A stretch of DNA of 64,000 nt from Aradus depressus (lineage: Eukaryota; Arthropoda; Insecta; Hemiptera; Aradidae), in contig OY759215.1 of NCBI GenBank assembly GCA_963662175.1, positions 31,374,066 through 31,438,065 of the forward strand, in the 5' to 3' direction. This document shows positions 54,861 through 64,000 of this stretch, in pieces (the first letter of the stretch is position 1; every line of letters starts with the position of its first letter). A program made the translations under genes and the position numbers. The notes under the pieces were generated by a model. It was not told the origin of the DNA and made no database searches. It saw nothing but the letters and a program-made list of their open reading frames with translations.

Positions 54861-55385
54861 ACCGGGATCTCTTTAAGGGCGTCCTGTCTGATCTTGGAAA
54901 TGATGACCATGTCTTCTGTCCAGCTGAGTACATCAGACAGACTTGGTCTCAGAGCGCCCAGTCTGACGTCCATAGTTATGTCACATCTGTTATCTGATAG
55001 CTTCTTCGGTCCACTTCTTTAGCCATCTTATGGCTACCTCTGATCTTTGAATTTGTTGCTCCCTGTGGTACAGCACTTCCGTATTACCTATGTACCAGAG
55101 CTTCGGGAGCTTGAGCAGCTTGGAGGATAACCGCCCCTAAACATTCTGCTCAAGGGTAGGTAGATATATAATATGTATTTATATTATATACTAGCCTATT
55201 AGGTGAGATGATATCTGGGAAGAGGACAGAGGCTGTAATAATCCTGAGTGGTTGTCCTGGGTGGCTTTGCTGGTAATTATATCGACTTGATGTGAGATAG
55301 ATCAGACTCAAGTTAGGGGCATTAGACAGCTGTGTCCTGCTGGTGACCAAGCCCAGGGCTTTCTGATCCCACAACACAATTTTCC
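54861..55385 (-). other. Coding-like block, unidentified (possible LINE endonuclease or lost gene)
   Basis: Less AT-rich than its flanks. Minus frames read VLWDQKALGLVTSRTQLSNA and further (55377-55190), KLPKLWYIGNTEVLYHREQQ with IQRSEVAIRWLKKW (about 55115-55000), and MDVRLGALRPSLSDVLSWTE (54973-54914). The pieces lie in different frames in transcript order, so they are either fragments of a retroelement ORF or an eroded gene. I do not recognise the family. Confidence 0.35.
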
Positions 55386-55409
55386 TTATTTGTTATTATA
55401 ATTTTTACT

Positions 55410-56430
55410 TTCCCAGCTATACGAAGTATAGGGGAAGTTATGACAAAAAATAATAGTCGTCTGCCTCTGTGGTGTCTGTGAACACGATGTATGTATCAAC
55501 ACGAAATTTTATATCACTTTGAGTTAAAGAAGGAGATTCTGAATTTATATATTATACACATTTTTTCACAGCTCTACAATTCTCTCATTTATTTTTTGGT
55601 TTTTACAATTTGGCAATTATAGTATTTAGAAATGTTTTATAATTATGAATATATCGAGTCGAAATTTTATAAGTATAATTTAGAACCTCATAAGGACGAC
55701 ACCTATTGATTGTCAGCCAAATCTGTCAAAGGGAAGGGGGGGATTAAAACCAAAACTCTATTAATTGAAAATACGAATATGTAGATACGAAATTTCATAT
55801 CTAAATTCAAAACATGGTAATGACAACACTGTTTTCTTCAGCGGACACGGCTGAAGGAAAGGGGGTTCGATTCAAAAACTCTAATAATGTTTGTAATGAA
55901 TGTATCGACACAAAATGTAGTATAAGGATTTAGAAGCCATGTGTAACAGCCAAATTGTTTTCTTTCTTTTCTATATCTCGCACATTGGGACCTGATAATG
56001 GGATGTAAGAACGTCCCGAAACATCGTTGGGATAAGGACACTTCCGAAGTGTTTTTTTTTGTTAAATTGTTATCTTAATTTTTATTAAATTGTAAAATGT
56101 GTCTACTTATTATTAACGTATCTTGTATTAATTTTGTTTATATACTCATATATTTTTAAGTATTTATTTGTTCAGTTTTTATTAATTTCATTTTACTTTT
56201 TTTAATGGTTTTGTTATTACTACTAATCATAGATGTGTTACGACTCAAATAGTTATAAATCTAATTTATAAGCTATCTTAATGTATAAATTCAAACAGCA
56301 GAATGTATTGCACACCTAGTATTATTATTATTAACTCAACTATTGGTTTTTAGCCGAAACGGTCGATTGGTTTTGGAGGGAGAGCTAAAACTTAATTAAT
56401 TCATGTTGTGGTAGTATATTGCTGATGATT
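55410..56430 (+). repeat. Family P repeat with about 400-bp insertion
   Basis: 5' end 'tttcccagctatacgaagta' then 'taggggaagttatg'; it is interrupted near 55940 (after 'agaagccatgtgtaa') and resumes near 56335 ('ctattggtttttagccgaaa', 'cggtcgattggttttggagg'). The insert contains 'acgtcccgaaacatcgttgg' and AT-rich sequence. Confidence 0.65.
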
Positions 56431-56454
56431 TACCTACGACTTGATTTTTAAAAA

Positions 56455-56640
56455 AATTGCTGTGTTTGTCTGTGATCACGATAACTCCCGATAGAATCAA
56501 TAGAATGAATTTATCGACATGAAATTTTATATGTATATCGAGAATCCCTATAACATGTATTGGCTTTCCCCCAAATCGGCCCTCAGAGGGGGGCTTAACT
56601 CAAAAACCCCGATAATGAATGTATCGACATGACATGGACC
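56455..56640 (+). repeat. Family P fragment
   Basis: 'ctgtgatcacgataactccc', 'tgaatttatcgacatgaaat' and 'cttaactcaaaaaccccgat'. Confidence 0.6.
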
Positions 56641-57052
56641 AACCTAGGTAGGTAATGTGACAGTGGCACACGATAGCACTTTTTCAGATTGATGTCGCCT
56701 GTAGCAGAGATCCTCCAAAAAGTCCATTTTTTGTCAGAAGTTTGTCCATTTTATCTCTGCCTTCCACCTCATGGCCATATTTTCAGATCCGAAGTACAGG
56801 AGGGGTTGACAGAGGGGGATTAAACACATGAGCTCACGGGTAAAACTCCTCCTAACAAAGAGTTACCGATTTACCGGAGTATTAGCACATGGGACAGCCT
56901 AACTACCTAATACCTGCCCAAGTTAGTACCTATGTTCATGTGGGAACAAACCAGGGGGCGTTAAACCTCAAATAAACATGTCACTCTCCAGCTCTACCAA
57001 AGTAGCAGTCATACAGAGAATTATTCTGAATCATATTTTTACTTTCTTATAC
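56641..57052. other. Unassigned; probable retroelement remnant
   Basis: Moderate GC and no convincing motif. Confidence 0.3.
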
Positions 57053-57689
57053 AGTAAAATTCGGTTATAACGATATTCAAGGGACCAAGAAAAATACATC
57101 GTTATATCCGGAACCAAACTGTTATAAGAAGTGCGTCTTCTAGATCTTGATGTTGGCTGCTTTTAAGTTTTTTTTTTTTTTTTTTTTTTTCAAAGTCACA
57201 TCTTTTTCTAACATTTCTTTGATTTTGTCTCTGGATTTCCAGATTGTCGATATCGTAGTCTGGGAAATTCGAAGCTATGACACTAAGTTTTTGATTGTTT
57301 CTCCTTTCTCAATCGAAACTAGGAATATACGCACTTGAAGGGAAGAAGGGAGTTCGAAGAATATTCGACAAGGCGGAAATGGTATGTTTGGAAATGGAAT
57401 GACTCATTGCGCTCGGAAAGAGTAAACAAGAACCCTGTTTAAAACCCTTTTCTATAATGTTCGTATTTTTCATCTGTTCAAAACTCATACTATTTTACCC
57501 AATTATGTACGTATGTGCATGTTTTAGATTGTTTATCGTATGTTTTATACGGAATATCGTTATACCTAACATCGTTATATCCGAATTTATTTATTCACTT
57601 TTAAATAGCAAACCAAGCTAGGTACGGGTTTTACATCGTTGTATCCGGAAAATCGTTACATCAGGAATCGTTATAAAAGGATTTTACTG
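57053..57689. mobile_element. 637-bp pogo/Tc1-mariner-type MITE
   Basis: Ends CAGTAAAATTCGGTTATAAC and, inverted, CAGTAAAATCCTTTTATAAC, both flanked by the dinucleotide TA (57051-57052, 57690-57691) as in Tc1/mariner/pogo elements. Internal repeats of 'cgttatatccg' occur near both ends. It contains a 22-T run and no transposase. Confidence 0.8.
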
Positions 57690-57711
57690 TACTTATAGTA
57701 TATAAGCATTG

Positions 57712-57855
57712 TAATCGTGCGAAAATCTAAGATCGAGGTTTGAACGGATTTTGACATTTGAATATCTTCGGAATACATTTTGACCATTGTCACGATGTTT
57801 ATGAACTTGAAATTTGGAATGATTTTCTTATCATTTAAAAACTAAATGTATAACA
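57712..57855 (-). repeat. Family E tail fragment
   Basis: 'cgtgcgaaaatctaagatcg', 'cattttgaccattgtcacga' and 'aacttgaaatttggaatgat'. Confidence 0.6.
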
Positions 57856-57949
57856 ATGAAAATAAGACGACATGAGGGTTCTAGAGTAAGAATGTTGCAG
57901 GGGTTGGTCATTAGGGTTGCGTGTCCGGAGCTTGCATTACCCTGGTATC

Positions 57950-58725
57950 GGAACTGTCTGCGGAGGCCAGGATCGGGTGTCGTCCCAGCTGCTACTCTCT
58001 TCAACTTCCGTCCTCCTCAGCACATCTCACTTCCTCTAGTGGTCGCCACTCTCTTTAAGGACTCCTTTAATCTACCTTTCCAACTCTACTCTTCTCGGAA
58101 CTGTCTGCGGGGTCCAGGATCGGGTGTCGTCCCAGCTGCTACTCTCTTCAACTTCCGTCCTCCTCAGCACATCTCACTTCCTCTAGTGGTCGCCACTCTC
58201 TTTAAAGACTCCTTTAATCTACCTTTCCAACTCTACTCTTCTCGGAACTGTCTGCGGGGTCCAGGATCGGGTGTCGTCCCAGCTGCTACTCTCTTCAACT
58301 TCCGTCCTCCTCAGCACATCTCACTTCCTCTAGTGGTCGCCACTCTCTTTAAGGACTCCTTTAATCTACCTTTCCAACTCTACTCTTCTCGGAACTGTCT
58401 GCGGAGGCCAGGATCGGGTGTCGTTCCAGCTGCTACTCTCTTCAACTTCCGTCCTCCTCAGCACATCTCACTTCCTCTAGTGGTCGCCACTCTCTTTAAG
58501 GACTCCTTTAATCTACCTTTCCAACTCTACTCTTCTCGGAACTGTCTGCGGGGTCCAGGATCGGATGTCGTCCCAGCTGCTACTCTCTTCAACTTCCGTC
58601 CTCCTCAGCACATCTCACTTCCTCTAGTGGTCGCCACTCTCTTTAAGGACTCCTTTAATCTACCTTTCCAACTCTACTCTTCTCGGAACTGTCTGCGGGG
58701 TCCAGGATCGGATGTCGTCCCAGCC
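57950..58725 (+). repeat. 147-bp tandem array, five full units plus partial
   Basis: Unit starts ('ggaactgtctgcgg') at 57950, 58097, 58244, 58391, 58538 and 58685 give an exact 147-base period. Units differ by only one to four bases (for example 'gcggaggcc' versus 'gcggggtcc'; 'gggtgtcgtc' versus 'ggatgtcgtc'). The + frame is open through all units and reads a 49-residue repeat (NCLRRPGSGVVPAATLFNF, then RPPQHISLPLVVATLFKDSF, then NLPFQLYSSR), part of a 328-codon ORF (57856-58842). There is no signal peptide, splice site or family match, so I annotate a satellite and leave coding open. Confidence 0.92.
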
Positions 58726-58954
58726 ATTGTTGAACATTGTGCTGACGATGGCGTAAGCCGAAACCGGTACACATTTAAGTATATGTTTGTGGAATTAGAC
58801 AATATAAGTGTTCAAAAAAGTTTGTTTTTTTTTTTTATCTAGTATTTCCACTATATCAACACAGAACTCAAAAAATGTATTCGGATCTTGAAATAAGCCT
58901 CTTGAAGTTTTGCCTAAAATAATTTAGTTTTAATGCTTACCTAATTACACAAAA

Positions 58955-59105
58955 TCAAAAATTGGAAAACCAACATTTCCTGGCTATATATAAAAGAATT
59001 TTTCAATTTCTTTTTTGGAATCAGGTGGTCGGAAAACCTAAAATTTCGGTGAAAACTCAACATCGAATTTCTCACCGATTTCATAACTTAACGTATAGCT
59101 GGAGA
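58955..59105 (-). repeat. Family P fragment
   Basis: 'tggaatcaggtggtcggaaa' and 'caacatcgaatttctcaccg' correspond to the inverted 5' part. Confidence 0.5.
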
Positions 59106-59784
59106 AGAAAAAAAAAATACATAACGTCCACTATTGTAGGTGTAATATTAACTGAAATGTGAAATTGAAGTTAAAAAATTGTTGAAACATTCAGAAATGC
59201 TAAACAAAAGAATGTTCTAACAGATTCATGGACTAAGGTAGGTTTCATGAGTGGGCGACAGAACTGTCATTTATAATTAATGATCGCAATGTATAATGAT
59301 GCACTCTTATGATACTAGCCATGCAATATTCACATAAATATTTTACAGGAATATCTTCTTCATTATTGATTATAATATAATGACAAGCATTACTGTACTA
59401 TGAATGAAAAAATAGTTTATTGTAGGACCGACGTCCCCTAATTAATTATATAAAAAAGAAAAACAATAAAATAAAATAATAATATGCTCTATAAAGAAAA
59501 GAAATAAATTAGTGATACAGTGGAGAAACTATAATAATTATATAAATAAATAAATAATTAAAATAAATACATTAATTAAGAAGGAAATAAAGAAAAATAA
59601 ATGGACATATGTAATAATAGAGAAGAAAGGGAAGTGCATTAAAAATAGACTGCAGAATACATTAATGGCTCGCTATAAAAGTGCAGGAAAGATGCACAGA
59701 CTAGGTTTGAAATAAAATTAATTTAAGAAAAAATTATATGTATAAATGAGGGAGTAAAAGAAAAAAGTGGGAAGGATTTTTTTT
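59106..59784. other. Unassigned AT-rich sequence
   Basis: Extremely A-rich stretches at 59450-59640; no gene. Confidence 0.4.
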
Positions 59785-60060
59785 TCATCCTCTCCAGTTA
59801 AACGAAGTATAGGGAAAATTATGTAATCTGTCAGAAATTCGATGCGGAATTTTGACGAAATTTCAAAATTTCCGATGTACTGATTCAAAACATGAAAGAA
59901 AAAACCTGTCTGAACACATTTACTTGACAGAATGAATGTATCGACGCAAAATTTTCCGCGATATCTGTCGAAGAGAAGGGGGCTAGACTCCAATTTCCTA
60001 ATAACTGAATGAATGTATCAAGACAATATTTAGTATGAAGATTCAGAAGTCAATAAGAAG
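59785..60060 (+). repeat. Family P repeat
   Basis: 'ctctccagttaaacgaagta' then 'tagggaaaattatgtaatct' opens it; 'tatcaagacaatatttagta' lies near the end. Diverged copy. Confidence 0.65.
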
Positions 60061-60739
60061 TCAAAGTTGTACATGGCCTTGTGATTTCGTAGCTAAATAG
60101 GTAGTTGAGTTAATTCCCCTGAACTAGTTTCAAAACAATGACTCTGAGGTAACAGTTTTTTTTAAAAAAGATGTATCCAAATTTATGTATAATTATGCAG
60201 ACTGGGTACCGACGGACTCTAAATGCCTCTAGACAGGGTCCTTCAGTCTCGTTCTACTTATGTTAGTTATAGACATCTGGGAGAAAAATGGTGGACAATA
60301 TTGGGGGGTACGGCATCAAGAATAACGCCTGGTCCGCTTTTCTGAAAAAAAGCCAAGAAAATTAAATGCTTTTTTGAGAAATTGGGTGAAAAATGCTTAT
60401 GTGAAGGTTCACTTTATTTAATTCAGTTTATTTAGTTATTCATATATTTTTTTTTAGTTATTAATATTATTTTGTTTTGAAGAAAGATGTCCGACTAAGC
60501 TTGGGGATGCTATTTTTTCAGTATTATAATGTTTGTGGGCCAAGATGGATGTGTTATAGTGGTATTGTGTTGTGTTTGATGTTGGTACAGTTAGAGGTTA
60601 GAAGGAATAAACAAAGTTTTATTTATATATTTTATACATTGTGTTGGCGCTTGAATACAAATAAATAAATATGCAATTCGTACCACATACAACTCGTTTA
60701 AATTTTGCTATAAGAATGTAATATAGTGCAGAAAACTTT
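60061..60739. other. Unassigned sequence
   Basis: No feature recognised. The open frame at 60477-60668 has no family resemblance. Confidence 0.35.
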
Positions 60740-61060
60740 TAGAAATGTTAAATATTGCTTTTGGTGAGTCTGCTATGAGAAAAACTAGGATTTACGAGTG
60801 GTATTGAAGCTCGACAAGTGCTTAACGGCATAGTGCATACAAGTGCAACGCGTTTGCGAGAAGCAATCCGAAAAAACGCCTGAATTTGTGGTGAAACAAT
60901 CCAAGGCTTTTGCACCCCGATAATGCACCTCCTCAAATTTCATTGCTTGTTTGTGAATTTTTGGCCAAAAACAATACTGTAATGACAATACCGCAGCCTC
61001 CATATTCGCCAGACATGGCTCCGTTTGACTTTTTTCTGTTCCCGTGTTCCGAGGTTTCTG
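60740..61060 (+). pseudogene. Internally deleted mariner transposase
   Basis: Reads NIAFGESAMRKTRIYEWY (the helix-turn-helix of mariner, as in 'AYGEEAMSRTxVFEWY'), then after a deletion and stops the C-terminal block LHPDNAPPQISLLVCEFLAK, NNTVMTIPQPPYSP, DMAPFDFFLFP. 'HDNAP' holds the second catalytic Asp and 'YSPDLAPxDFFLFP' the third, of the DD34D triad. It is truncated at 61060 next to a poly-C run. The opposite-strand glycine-rich frame is a shadow. Confidence 0.85.
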
Positions 61061-61082
61061 AATCTTCATACTAAAATTCGAA

Positions 61083-61103
61083 CCCCCCCCCCCCCCCCCC
61101 CCC
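61083..61103. repeat. Poly-C run of 21
   Basis: Uninterrupted C run at the boundary between the mariner remnant and a family P copy. Similar runs border P-like sequence at 34.69 kb. Confidence 0.85.
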
Positions 61104-61104
61104 T

Positions 61105-61420
61105 CTGATCCACCCCTTCCTTTTATCTCATTTCGCGTAAAACTAATAGGTGTCATCCTTGCAGGGTTTTGAATTTACATATGAAATTTTGTATCGTACA
61201 ATCATTACAACTGCAGTTATTAGAGCTTATCTTACGCTTGAGGAGGGGGGCCTAATCCACCCCTTCCCTTAGGCCGATTTGCATAAAAATCATAGAAACA
61301 AATGCAGATAGATAGACTTTCTTTTTCCAGGGAGTTGGAAAACATGAAATGTGAAAACTCCACATCTTATCATGACAGGTTACATGACTTCCCCTATATT
61401 TCGTAAAGCTGAAGTATAAG
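61105..61420 (-). repeat. Family P repeat
   Basis: 'taaaactaataggtgtcatc', 'atacgaaattttgtatc'-type sequence, and inverted 5' end 'tgacttcccctatatttcgt'. Confidence 0.65.
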
Positions 61421-61780
61421 TTTTATTATTATAAAGAAAAACTTTGAAGAAGCCCAAGCTGAGGAAGTCATTATGAAAATTTGAATGGAAGCCTATGTTT
61501 GTGAGATGATAAACTTCAGAGACAATGTTATCTGACAGCTGAGGTTAAGTAACAATGTGATAAAATTTGTAAATAATATTTCCAGATTGGGCTCGTCGGG
61601 AGCTCTTACCAGAATATTGCAACTGAAGATGATACGGAAATTATGAGGTATCCTGGGAGTTTTTTTTTACTTCCACTGCTCCAGCTATTCGTAGTGACGC
61701 ATATCGACAAGGGATAAATCGATTAAATCGATATTGTTTAGCAAAATATGTATATTTTAACAATCGATATGTGTGTACTA
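61421..61780. other. Unassigned sequence
   Basis: Contains 'ggataaatcgattaaatcga' then 'tattg', a short local palindrome. No gene. Confidence 0.3.
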
Positions 61781-61789
61781 GACTGTGGC

Positions 61790-62290
61790 ATATTTTTTAT
61801 TTTTTTTTATATTTACCATACCCGCGCCTTGAAGATGTTCGAAATCCAAAAAAATGAGATTCTGAAAATTTGAAACCTTTAGGTCAACATTAATCCGTGT
61901 CGCCAGACCCCCAAAAATTAAATAATTAAAACGCTATGAATTTTTTGCGATTTAAGGGTTGCATCTTTATGAAAAAAGTCAAAGAACAATTTTTTCTTAA
62001 AATTATCTGATCTGTTCGAAGACTTTTTTTTTTGTTGAAATGTTGCTTCTTTGTAAGCTCTAGTGGCACGGGTTATGTTGTTAAAGTTAATTAATTAAAA
62101 TTAAAAAATTATATTTAAAATTGTTAAATCAAAAAATAAAAATAAAATTTAATTTGTTGACTGATTAATAAAGACTCATGAAAATCCTTATATCCTTTTT
62201 TCAAATTTTAGAATCTTATTTTTTTTGGATTTGAAACACTTTCAAGGGGCGGGACTGTAAAAATTTAAAAAAAATAATAAGCCGTCTAGT
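61790..62290. mobile_element. 500-bp foldback MITE
   Basis: The left arm 'ccgcgccttgaagatgttcg' then 'aaatccaaaaaaatgagatt' then 'ctgaaaatttgaaa' pairs with the right arm (62200-62270), whose inverse reads 'ccgccccttgaaagtgtttc' then 'aaatccaaaaaaaataagat' then 'tctaaaatttga'. About 60 bases of imperfect TIR. No ORF. Confidence 0.7.
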
Positions 62291-62492
62291 GTATACAATT
62301 TAAAACGATTATGCCCACATATCTTTCTCCTCACTGGTAACTAAAATGGCCTCCTTCCTTCCAGCAATCGATCTTAAGAAGACGATTTCACAGTTCCATA
62401 TCGATACCAGTAACGATGACAATTTGTGGCAATAATAATTTCTCATAATCTTTGTACCTACCTGTTTGCAATTTGTCCACATTAGTTAGTGT

Positions 62493-62692
62493 GATTCATG
62501 CCCGGGCTTTATCTACGAAGTCATATTGACATATACCAGAGGCTCTACTGTGGGTATACCTAATATACCAGATTCATTAAGGTGCTTAAGGTTTTTTCAC
62601 CACCCAGATAAAAAAAAACGGGCATCTGCCGGGTTCCGAACCCGCTATCTTGAGCTCAGTAGGCAAACACACTAACTCAGACCTACCGGCAT
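62493..62692 (-). mobile_element. SINE-A copy
   Basis: 'tcatgcccgggctttatcta', a shortened body, 'cgggttccgaacccgctatc' (B box) and 'ctaactcagacctaccggca' (A box complement). Confidence 0.78.
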
Positions 62693-62812
62693 TATTATAT
62701 TTATATACGAGTAAAACATTATATTCATTAAAATTTAAAACAAAAATATTTTTTATTTTTTACTTCAAAATTTATTCATTACAAAAATTGTTTAAATTTA
62801 TCATGAATGAGC

Positions 62813-63062
62813 GCGCCGATAGCTCAGTGGTAGTTTATTTTATTTGGGAGGTAAAATAAACGTAAGCACGCCGTCCTTCGGATGGGACGCTAAGCGATGA
62901 TCCGAGGCTGTACAATGTCAGGTAACTCGTTAAAGAATAAAAATTTAGGGTAGGCAAAATTTAAGACTTCCATAGTAGAGTCGGGGTCATGTCCACCAGA
63001 GTGACGAAAGAGCGCTCTGGTGGTAGGCGATATGACCTCATAGTTAAAGCCCGGGTCATAAA
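62813..63062 (+). mobile_element. SINE-A copy, B box deleted
   Basis: Head 'gcgccgatagctcagtggta' directly joined to 'gtttattttatttgggaggt', so the region with the B box is missing. The body is complete to 'agttaaagcccgggtcat'. It is divergently oriented to the copy 120 bases to the left. Confidence 0.82.
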
Positions 63063-63960
63063 ACCTAACCTAACCTATAACTCTACCACGAATAATTCTA
63101 AATCAATGTATTTCTCTAGATCAAGTTGCAAAACGTTACACATACAAAGTTTGCGTAAATAAACAAACTGAAAAAAAAGATATACATATGTAGGTATACA
63201 TAAAAAATAAATAAATAAAATAAAGATAATTTAACGTTTAAATGAAATATTAAACGTTATCTGCAGTCAACACTCACACTTGAGTACTCTGCATAGTTAA
63301 ATGCATTTTTTTTATTAACAAGGATGATATTAGTGATAATAATTTTTAAGATGAATATATAGAAGTAAAACAATTTAATAAGAAAAATAGAAGAAAAAAA
63401 TTAAAAAAAGAGAGACCTCGGTGAATCACCAGCAATGTTCTTATTTCCGATTAGAACCAACTTTCAACGCGACTGTGTCATCATCAGTGGCACATCTATG
63501 AAAACATGAAATATAAATATGGAGAATTATCAAAAAACTTTAGAGAGTACTTAAAAATAATTATTTTCGTTTTAGTTATGCTGCAAGGAATGGAATTGTT
63601 AAAGGTATCATTTAAGTATGTAAACAAATAACAAAATACACAATTTAATATTCAATTTAAGTGTCAAATATAAAAGGTACGTACATTAAATAAATGACCT
63701 AGAATAATGTAATTCAATATATCGATGTGGGCCTTCATTAATCGTTAATATGTCCTTTAGATATTCATTATGTATGATTATTGGGAAAGTGTCACTGAGC
63801 AGCAGAGAGAGGTGTGACAGGTAGTCTAGGTGTCTCTTGTCAAATGTTGTGGTAAAATTGGACATTCTATTCCATTGATTAATTGTCGTTTCAAGTGTAG
63901 TAAGTATTGTAAGATAGTCAAACTCTAAATGAAGAGAATTGGTAACATCAACACTATTTG
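63063..63960. other. AT-rich, with a family P end fragment
   Basis: 63415-63445 'ctcggtgaatcaccagcaat' is an inverted family P 3' end. Otherwise nothing recognised. Confidence 0.4.
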
Positions 63961-63961
63961 C

Positions 63962-64000
63962 TACTTCCCCAGCTTTGGGGGGGTTATGTAATTCAATGCG
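63962..64000 (+). repeat. Start of a family P copy, cut by window edge
   Basis: 'acttccccagctttgggggg' then 'gttatgtaattcaatgcg' corresponds to the 5' end of the family. Confidence 0.65.

Noticed and set aside
57856..58842. 328-codon ORF as a protein-coding gene
   Set aside because: The frame exists because a 147-base satellite unit without stops repeats in frame. There is no start context, splice structure or family match. Kept as a tandem array with coding left open.
60785..61156. Glycine-rich minus-strand ORF
   Set aside because: It is the antisense shadow of a mariner remnant, and the glycine run is the complement of a poly-C tract.
62811..62835. tRNA gene at SINE heads (also 33.9, 50.6 and 54.5 kb)
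   Set aside because: A and B boxes are present, but the sequence cannot fold a full cloverleaf with aminoacyl stem and is always followed by the same SINE body.

Overview
The window is a piece of an intron-rich, AT-rich, transposon-laden animal genome, almost certainly an insect. The coding exons are short and GC-richer than their surroundings, are bounded by GT..AG junctions, and match animal-specific families (Sam50, RBM24/38, Ly6/uPAR). The lineage below insect is a guess: the transposon mix would fit a hemipteran such as a planthopper, but no single feature proves it. There is no prokaryotic-style gene organisation, and most long open frames are chance reading frames in repeats.

Layout. 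At 3.5 kb lies the last exon of a GPI-anchored Ly6/uPAR (quiver/crooked-like) protein on the + strand; its earlier exons were not found and probably lie to the left. From 14.7 to 28.2 kb is a complete eleven-exon + strand gene for Sam50, the beta-barrel core of the mitochondrial outer-membrane sorting and assembly machinery. The reconstructed protein is 470 residues and every junction keeps frame. At 31.4 kb is a first coding exon of an RBM24/RBM38-type RNA-binding protein, cut by an intron inside RNP1; no second exon was recognised before the window ends, so its first intron may exceed 30 kb. A two-exon minus-strand gene for a 216-residue secreted protein (40.5 to 37.6 kb), tentatively of the Group-7-allergen/juvenile-hormone-binding superfamily, would then be nested in that intron.

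Nearly everything else is repeats. I define local family names. SINE-A is tRNA-derived, with about 17 copies. SINE-B is a second tRNA-derived family, with three copies. Family P has about 17 copies, a hairpin at each end and an inverted CTTCCCCAGC subterminal motif, and is Helentron/DINE-like in structure. Family E is a repeat of about 1 kb. Family D carries a conserved 'AAAGGACCGACGGGAGGGTCAACATTTTAT' type core (spelled out only in parts below). There are also Jockey-like and RNase-H-bearing LINE fragments, an internally deleted mariner, a hAT element with a perfect 8-bp target duplication, a pogo-like MITE, Harbinger-like elements, several foldback elements, and two coding-phase-tolerant tandem arrays (41 bp x 9; 147 bp x 5.3).

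The most unusual items are: a Piwi-domain fragment abutting a terminal-inverted-repeat element with MADF remnants and another transposon ORF (10.5-12.4 kb); the near-perfect 147-bp tandem array that stays open as a 49-residue repeat (57.95-58.73 kb); several nested insertions whose target duplications can be read directly; and a Sam50 intron holding a 29-G run next to a 350-bp hairpin.
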